A stretch of 8,664 bases of DNA from JBGPFS01 sp041483455 (GTDB lineage: Bacteria; Chloroflexota; Limnocylindria; Limnocylindrales; CSP1-4). The position numbers and the translations under genes are program-made. The DNA lies in NCBI GenBank assembly GCA_041483455.1, contig JBGPFS010000095.1, forward strand, positions 1 to 8,664, read 5' to 3'. Below are positions 5,591 through 8,664 of this stretch, in pieces; the stretch's first letter is position 1, and each line of letters starts with the position of its first letter. Below the pieces are notes generated by a model. The model worked only from the letters and a program-made list of their open reading frames with translations, was not told the DNA's origin and ran no database searches.

Positions 5591-6705
5591 CCGAGCACTC
5601 TCACGGGTCCGACGCTCACGAACATGGTGAGCCGCACGACCCCGGCGACGCTCATGAACACGCTCATGACCATCCAGAGGGTCTGCTCAGGCGACTGGTA
5701 GGGACATTCGTCGGCCACAGCCACGATCCGGGCGACTCGATCGACGACGCCCTGGTGAGCGACCGACGCGGCATCCGCGCGCTGAAACTCTCGCTCTTCG
5801 TGCTCGGGATCACGGCGGTCGCCCAGCTCGCGGTCGTCCTTGTGTCTGGCTCGGTCGCTCTCCTCGCCGACACGATCCACAACTTCTCCGACGCCCTGAC
5901 GGCGATCCCGCTGTGGATCGCCTTCGCCATCGGTGCCCGCGCGGCGACCCGTCGCTACACGTTCGGCTATCGGCGGGCCGAGGACCTCGCCGGGCTGTTC
6001 GTCCTGCTGATGATCGCCGCCTCGGCGATCCTCGCCGCCTACGAATCGATCAGCCGACTCATCGACCCGCAGCCGATCACGAACATCCCGATCGTCCTCG
6101 CTGCCGGACTCATCGGCTTCGCCGGCAACGAGGCCGTCGCCCTCTATCGCATCCGGGTCGGTCGCTCGATCGGGTCCGCCGCGCTCGTCGCCGACGGCTA
6201 TCACGCCCGGACCGACGGCCTGACCTCGCTGGCCGTGGTCGCAGGCACGCTCGGCGTCGCGGCGGGCTACCCGCTTGCCGACCCGCTCGTCGGGCTGCTC
6301 ATCACCGCCGTCATCCTGGTCGTTCTGAAACAAGCGACCGGCCAGATGCTCGGGCGGCTGATGGATGCGGTGGAGCCAGAGCTGGTGGAGCAGGTCGAGA
6401 CGATCGCGGCGTCGGTGCCCGAGGTCCAGTCGGTGGATCGGCTTCGCCTGCGATGGCTGGGCCACGCGCTCGAAGCGTCGATGGCGATCACGGTCGATTG
6501 TGACCTGACCGTCAGTCAGGGCCACCGAGTCTCGGAGGAAGTTCGGCACCGTTTGCTCCACGAGGTCCGCCGCCTCGACACCGCGGTCATCCACGTCAAC
6601 CCGTGCGATCACTCGGGCGAGGATGCCCACGTGCTGACGCGGCATCACGACCCGCTTGCGGGGCACCCGGCACTCGACGCCACGGGTGGAGGACCGGCCC
6701 GATGA
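5587..6705 (+). CDS. cation diffusion facilitator with His-rich N-terminus
   Basis: This 372-residue membrane exporter belongs to a different CDF subfamily from the one at 3878-4765. Its cytoplasmic N-terminus has nine His in the first 30 residues (H-x-H and H-x-H-x-H-x-H runs), plus HSH at 44-46, probably a metal-collecting loop. The transport sites are LADTIHNFSD in TM2 (D95, H98, D102) and ADGYHARTD in TM5 (D203, H206, D210), closer to the FieF/YiiP type with Asp/His ligands. Six membrane segments lie between about 66 and 250. The C-terminal domain (258-340) ends in VIHVNPCDHSGEDAH, and the tail adds TRHHDPLAGH. Zn, Fe, Cd or Mn export is possible. ATG 5587 has GAGG four bases upstream and overlaps the stop of the preceding fragment (ATGA). 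Its own stop overlaps the ATG of a chrB remnant (ATGA), so it was once the middle gene of an operon. Confidence 0.92.
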   Translation: MTEHSHGSDAHEHGEPHDPGDAHEHAHDHPEGLLRRLVGTFVGHSHDPGDSIDDALVSDRRGIRALKLSLFVLGITAVAQLAVVLVSGSVALLADTIHNFSDALTAIPLWIAFAIGARAATRRYTFGYRRAEDLAGLFVLLMIAASAILAAYESISRLIDPQPITNIPIVLAAGLIGFAGNEAVALYRIRVGRSIGSAALVADGYHARTDGLTSLAVVAGTLGVAAGYPLADPLVGLLITAVILVVLKQATGQMLGRLMDAVEPELVEQVETIAASVPEVQSVDRLRLRWLGHALEASMAITVDCDLTVSQGHRVSEEVRHRLLHEVRRLDTAVIHVNPCDHSGEDAHVLTRHHDPLAGHPALDATGGGPAR

Positions 6706-6797
6706 AGTGGGCCACCCACGAACACCCCAAGACCGACCGGATCGCCTGTCGCTCTTGTCGCAGCCCCACCGCGAGTCGGTCCGCGACTCCCTCGTGA
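6702..6797 (+). pseudogene. chrB: chrB-domain (chromate resistance) 5' fragment
   Basis: The ATG at 6702 overlaps the CDF stop by four bases (ATGA). The first 16 codons read MKWATHEHPKTDRIAC, which is the characteristic start of ChrB-domain (Chrome_Resist) proteins; intact members continue with PWLIRRF. Here, from 6750, the sequence changes to RSCRSPTAS and stops at 6797 after 31 codons. The rest of the gene, well over 100 codons in intact relatives, is missing. This points to a deletion between this operon and the island end 60-110 bases further on. The call rests on a short but distinctive motif in the right place, remembered and not searched. Confidence 0.65.
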
Positions 6798-6864
6798 CGC
6801 CCGATGACTGGACACGTTTCGCTCGGGTCCCTGGGCACGGTGCTGTAACGCTCAGACGTCGCGG

Positions 6865-6910
6865 CCTTCCAAGCTGAAGGTCGCGGGTTCGAGACCCGTC
6901 TCCCGCTCCA
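6865..6910 (+). repeat. putative attR: 3' half of tRNA-Gly, direct repeat
   Basis: This 46-base copy of 3461-3506 has one mismatch. It keeps the anticodon loop CTTCCAA, the T arm, the 3' acceptor strand and CCA. The 5' half of the tRNA is absent: the 26 bases before it do not give a GCGGGAG acceptor or a D arm. It cannot make a tRNA. It marks the right end of the putative island. On the minus strand it yields spurious peptides (RTRDLQLGR, ETGLEPATFSLEG) that often turn up as false 'proteins'. Confidence 0.75.
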
Positions 6911-6934
6911 CTTCCCATTTCGTGCTCAGGACGA

Positions 6935-6975
6935 CACGATGACCGTGATCGCACCACCACGATGACCTGATCGTG
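6935..6975. repeat. tandem palindromic repeat before the ABC operon
   Basis: CACGATGACCGTGATCG (6935-6951) and CACGATGACCTGATCG (6958-6973) differ by one deleted base. The second lies in a 6-6-6 inverted repeat, CACGAT-GACCTG-ATCGTG (6958-6975). Two spaced near-copies with dyad symmetry look like a repressor operator. However, they sit about 145 bases before the ABC start, so a link with that operon is only a guess. Confidence 0.35.
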
Positions 6976-7094
6976 CCGGCGTAGCCCAGTTGGGGCCGCT
7001 GGGCACTTCCCGCGACTGGACGCCGAGCCGAGGATTCGCCGCGGACCAAGCCGCCGGCGAGGGCTGGCCACAACGGCGTCCCGCGCTCGCCCGG

Positions 7095-7113
7095 CATAGT
7101 GGCGGTCGGGAGG
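7095..7113 (+). promoter_or_regulatory. possible -10 and Shine-Dalgarno of the ABC operon
   Basis: CATAGT (7095-7100) is a four-of-six match to a -10 hexamer. GGGAGG (7108-7113) is a strong Shine-Dalgarno four bases before ATG 7118 and fixes that start. No convincing -35 is seen. Confidence 0.4.
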
Positions 7114-7117
7114 CAGG

Positions 7118-8068
7118 ATGGCGCTCGTCATCGACACACTCCGCAAGCGTTTCGGCGACGTCCAGGCCCTCGACGGCATCAGCTTCGTCGCGCAAGCGGG
7201 CCAGGTGTTCGGCTTCCTGGGTCCGAACGGGGCCGGCAAGACGACGACGATGCGGATCGTCCTCGACATCATCCACGCGGACGAGGGCTCCGTGACCTGG
7301 GGCGGCGAGCCCGCGGCCGGCGTCCCCCGGAGGACGTGGGGATATCTCCCCGAGGAACGCGGTCTTTACCCCCGGATGAAGGTGCTGGACCAGCTCGTCT
7401 TCGTCGGCTCGCTGTATGGGCTGTCGCGCGCCGAGGCCGCCCGACGGGCGCGGCGCTGGCTGACCCGGTTTCGGATCGGGGACTACGCCGGGCGGCGGGC
7501 CGAGGAGCTCAGCAAGGGCAACCAGCAGAAGGTCCAGTTCATCGGCGCGATCCTCCACGACCCAGATGTCCTGCTCCTGGACGAGCCGTTCTCCGGCCTC
7601 GACCCGATCAACGTCGCGCTCCTCAAGGACGCCTTCATCGAGATGCGCGACCGGGGCAAGGCGATCGTCTTCAGCACCCATCAGATGGAGATGGTCGAGG
7701 AGCTCTGCGACGCCATCGCCATCATCGACAAAGGTCGCCTGGTGGTCTCGGGGTCAACGCGTGACGTGAAGCGGCAGACGGGCCGGCTGGTCGTGCGCCT
7801 GGGCGTGTCGGGGGACCCGGACCTGGACTGGCTCGACAGCCGGCCAGATGTCACGGTGAGGCGTTCGGGCCTCGACTACCACGAGATCCAGGTCCGGACC
7901 GGGATCGATCCGGAGTCGATCCTGCAAGAGGCGCTGGCTCGACACGAATACGTGACCCGCTTCGAGATCGCGGAACCTTCGATCGAGGACATCTTCATCG
8001 AGCAGGTCGGGGTGACCACGACCGACGAGCGAACCCTGGCTGCGGTCGCGGCGGAGCCAGACCGGTGA
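7118..8068 (+). CDS. ABC transporter ATPase, NatA-like
   Basis: This 316-residue ATPase has all nucleotide-binding motifs: Walker A GPNGAGKT (35-42), a Q-loop region read as GYLPEERGLYPRM (75-87) with Glu-rich PEERGLYP in place of a plain Gln loop, signature LSKGNQQ (131-137), Walker B VLLLDEPFSGLD (151-162), and switch His in STHQME (H188). The LSKGNQQKVQ signature and the PEERGLYP segment are typical of the NatA/YhaQ group. The C-terminal region (about 215-300) fits the accessory domain found on such ATPases. It pairs with the permease that starts inside its stop codon (GTGA overlap). The pair exports an unknown substrate; Na+ (NatAB), peptides or drugs are the family options. GGGAGG lies four bases before the start. 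It lies outside the metal island and is likely core genome. Confidence 0.95.
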   Translation: MALVIDTLRKRFGDVQALDGISFVAQAGQVFGFLGPNGAGKTTTMRIVLDIIHADEGSVTWGGEPAAGVPRRTWGYLPEERGLYPRMKVLDQLVFVGSLYGLSRAEAARRARRWLTRFRIGDYAGRRAEELSKGNQQKVQFIGAILHDPDVLLLDEPFSGLDPINVALLKDAFIEMRDRGKAIVFSTHQMEMVEELCDAIAIIDKGRLVVSGSTRDVKRQTGRLVVRLGVSGDPDLDWLDSRPDVTVRRSGLDYHEIQVRTGIDPESILQEALARHEYVTRFEIAEPSIEDIFIEQVGVTTTDERTLAAVAAEPDR

Positions 8069-8664
8069 GATCCCTGACATTCCCCGGCATCTCCAACATC
8101 ATCGCCGTCGCCCGTCGGGAGTTCGTCGCCCGGGCACAGACGCGTACCTTCCTTGTCTCGACCCTGTTCCTGGTCCTGGCTGCCGCCGTGGTGGGCCTGG
8201 CCCCGGTCGTGGTCGGCTACTTCAATCGCGACTCGACCCGCGTCGCGGTCTACGTTGGTGCCGCGGACCTGCAGGGCGACCCGGTCGCCACCCTCGACGC
8301 GCTCCTGAACCCGCCGGCGAGCCAGGGGGGCGCGGGTGATCCTGGCACTGCGGGCAGGAAGTCGTTCGTGGTCAGTCGCTCGACTGACCTCCAGGCTGAC
8401 CGCCTGCTGGTCCTCGAGGGCAAGCTGAACGCCCTCGTCGACGTCGAGCGCGACAGCCAAGGAGAGACCGTCTTCACCGTCTACACGGGCGAACCCGGCA
8501 GCAGCCGCACGGCCTTGGTCAGCCGGCAGGCGGCGACTTCGATCGCCGTTGCCGATCGCCTCGGACGGGCCGGCCTCGCGCCATCGGTTCAGGCGGGTCT
8601 GTTCGTGCCACCCCAGGTCACGATCCGGTCGCCCGATCTGTCCAAGCCGGCTGCGAGTCCGGAG
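8065..8664 (+). CDS. ABC-2 permease, NatB-like (3' end cut by the window)
   Basis: The frame starts at GTG 8065, overlapping the ATPase stop by four bases (GTGA), and stays open for all 200 codons to the window end. The start MRSLTFPGISNIIAVARREFVARAQTRTFLVSTLFL is split into an amphipathic elbow helix with RREF and RTRTF-like pieces, then one membrane segment at about 29-51 (VSTLFLVLAAAVVGLAPVVV). About 150 extracytoplasmic residues follow, rich in Asp, Ser and Pro. This is the topology of ABC-2 permeases of the NatB/YhaP group: one N-terminal helix, a large outside domain, then a C-terminal membrane bundle that must lie beyond the window. It is the membrane partner of the preceding ATPase. 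No start other than GTG 8065 fits as well. Confidence 0.88.
   Translation, partial: MRSLTFPGISNIIAVARREFVARAQTRTFLVSTLFLVLAAAVVGLAPVVVGYFNRDSTRVAVYVGAADLQGDPVATLDALLNPPASQGGAGDPGTAGRKSFVVSRSTDLQADRLLVLEGKLNALVDVERDSQGETVFTVYTGEPGSSRTALVSRQAATSIAVADRLGRAGLAPSVQAGLFVPPQVTIRSPDLSKPAASPE

Larger units (their letters stand above)
3461..6910. mobile_element. putative tRNA-Gly genomic island with metal-efflux cargo, no integrase inside
   Basis: The segment is bounded by a 46-bp direct repeat of the tRNA-Gly 3' half. It contains a thioredoxin-like gene, two CDF metal exporters, a CadC-type repressor, a coding fragment without a start and a chrB fragment. The repeat geometry (intact tRNA at one end, 3' half only at the other) is what tRNA-site integration leaves. 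No integrase, excisionase or transfer gene lies inside; an integrase fragment lies just outside at 3081-3326. The island may be a decayed remnant or a cis-mobilizable element. A tRNA duplication followed by decay is the alternative. Confidence 0.6.

Noticed and set aside
6975..7030. tRNA 5'-half-like GCCGGCGTAGCCCAGTTGG followed by GGGC
   Set aside because: A GCCC/GGGC D-stem can be drawn, but the loop is too long and no anticodon arm follows; could be chance.
5563..7272. 569-codon minus-strand frame over the second CDF gene
   Set aside because: Antisense shadow, and it reads through the tRNA-Gly fragment giving the well-known artefact peptide RTRDLQLGR.
1..8664. CRISPR array or insertion sequence
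   Set aside because: No regularly spaced repeats, transposase motifs or terminal inverted repeats were seen.

Overview
The window is high-GC bacterial DNA with strongly GC-biased third codon positions. The mix of genes fits Actinomycetota or Chloroflexota: an alpha/beta-hydrolase–cyclase fusion, a secreted GH25-like protein with a DISWPQC motif, a CadC-type repressor with a GTG start and no leader, and a NatA/NatB-type ABC pair. The CCA encoded in the tRNA-Gly gene leans slightly towards Chloroflexota. The sequence alone does not settle the phylum.

Layout, left to right. Positions 1-430 hold no convincing gene, only a degenerate tRNA-end-like repeat. At 431-1333 (+) lies a secreted GH25-like protein. 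Positions 1334-1640 carry two more tRNA-end-like repeats and a 10-bp inverted repeat. At 1641-2963 (+) is a hydrolase–class III cyclase fusion. At 3081-3326 (-) is the N-terminal remnant of a tyrosine recombinase. A complete tRNA-Gly(TCC) gene follows at 3431-3506 (+).

From the tRNA-Gly to position 6910 the window holds a metal-resistance block. On the minus strand, a CadC-type ArsR repressor, a CzcD-type CDF exporter and a small thioredoxin-like protein form an operon with 1-bp and 4-bp overlaps. On the plus strand, a coding-like fragment without a start codon overlaps by 4 bp (ATGA) a second CDF exporter of another subfamily with a His-rich N-terminus. That exporter in turn overlaps by 4 bp the first 16 codons of a truncated ChrB-domain gene. 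The block ends in a 46-bp copy of the 3' half of the tRNA-Gly gene (45/46 identical), in direct orientation. This is the signature of a tRNA-targeted genomic island: attL is the tRNA 3' half and attR is the repeat. No integrase lies between the repeats, so it looks like a decayed or cis-mobilizable metal island.

Beyond the island, 7118-8068 (+) and 8065 to the window end (+) encode an ABC exporter: a NatA-like ATPase and a NatB-like permease joined by a 4-bp overlap.

Proposed joint working of the island: CadC, with both the Cys4 and the Asp/His/Glu metal sites, binds a palindrome lying over its own -10 element and start codon. Zn, Cd or Pb would release it, inducing CzcD and the thioredoxin-like protein. 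The divergent CDF probably adds a second export route. The most notable points are the tRNA-bracketed metal island, its chrB and integrase remnants, the leaderless repressor promoter, and a second, more degenerate set of tRNA-end-like repeats flanking the secreted protein gene.
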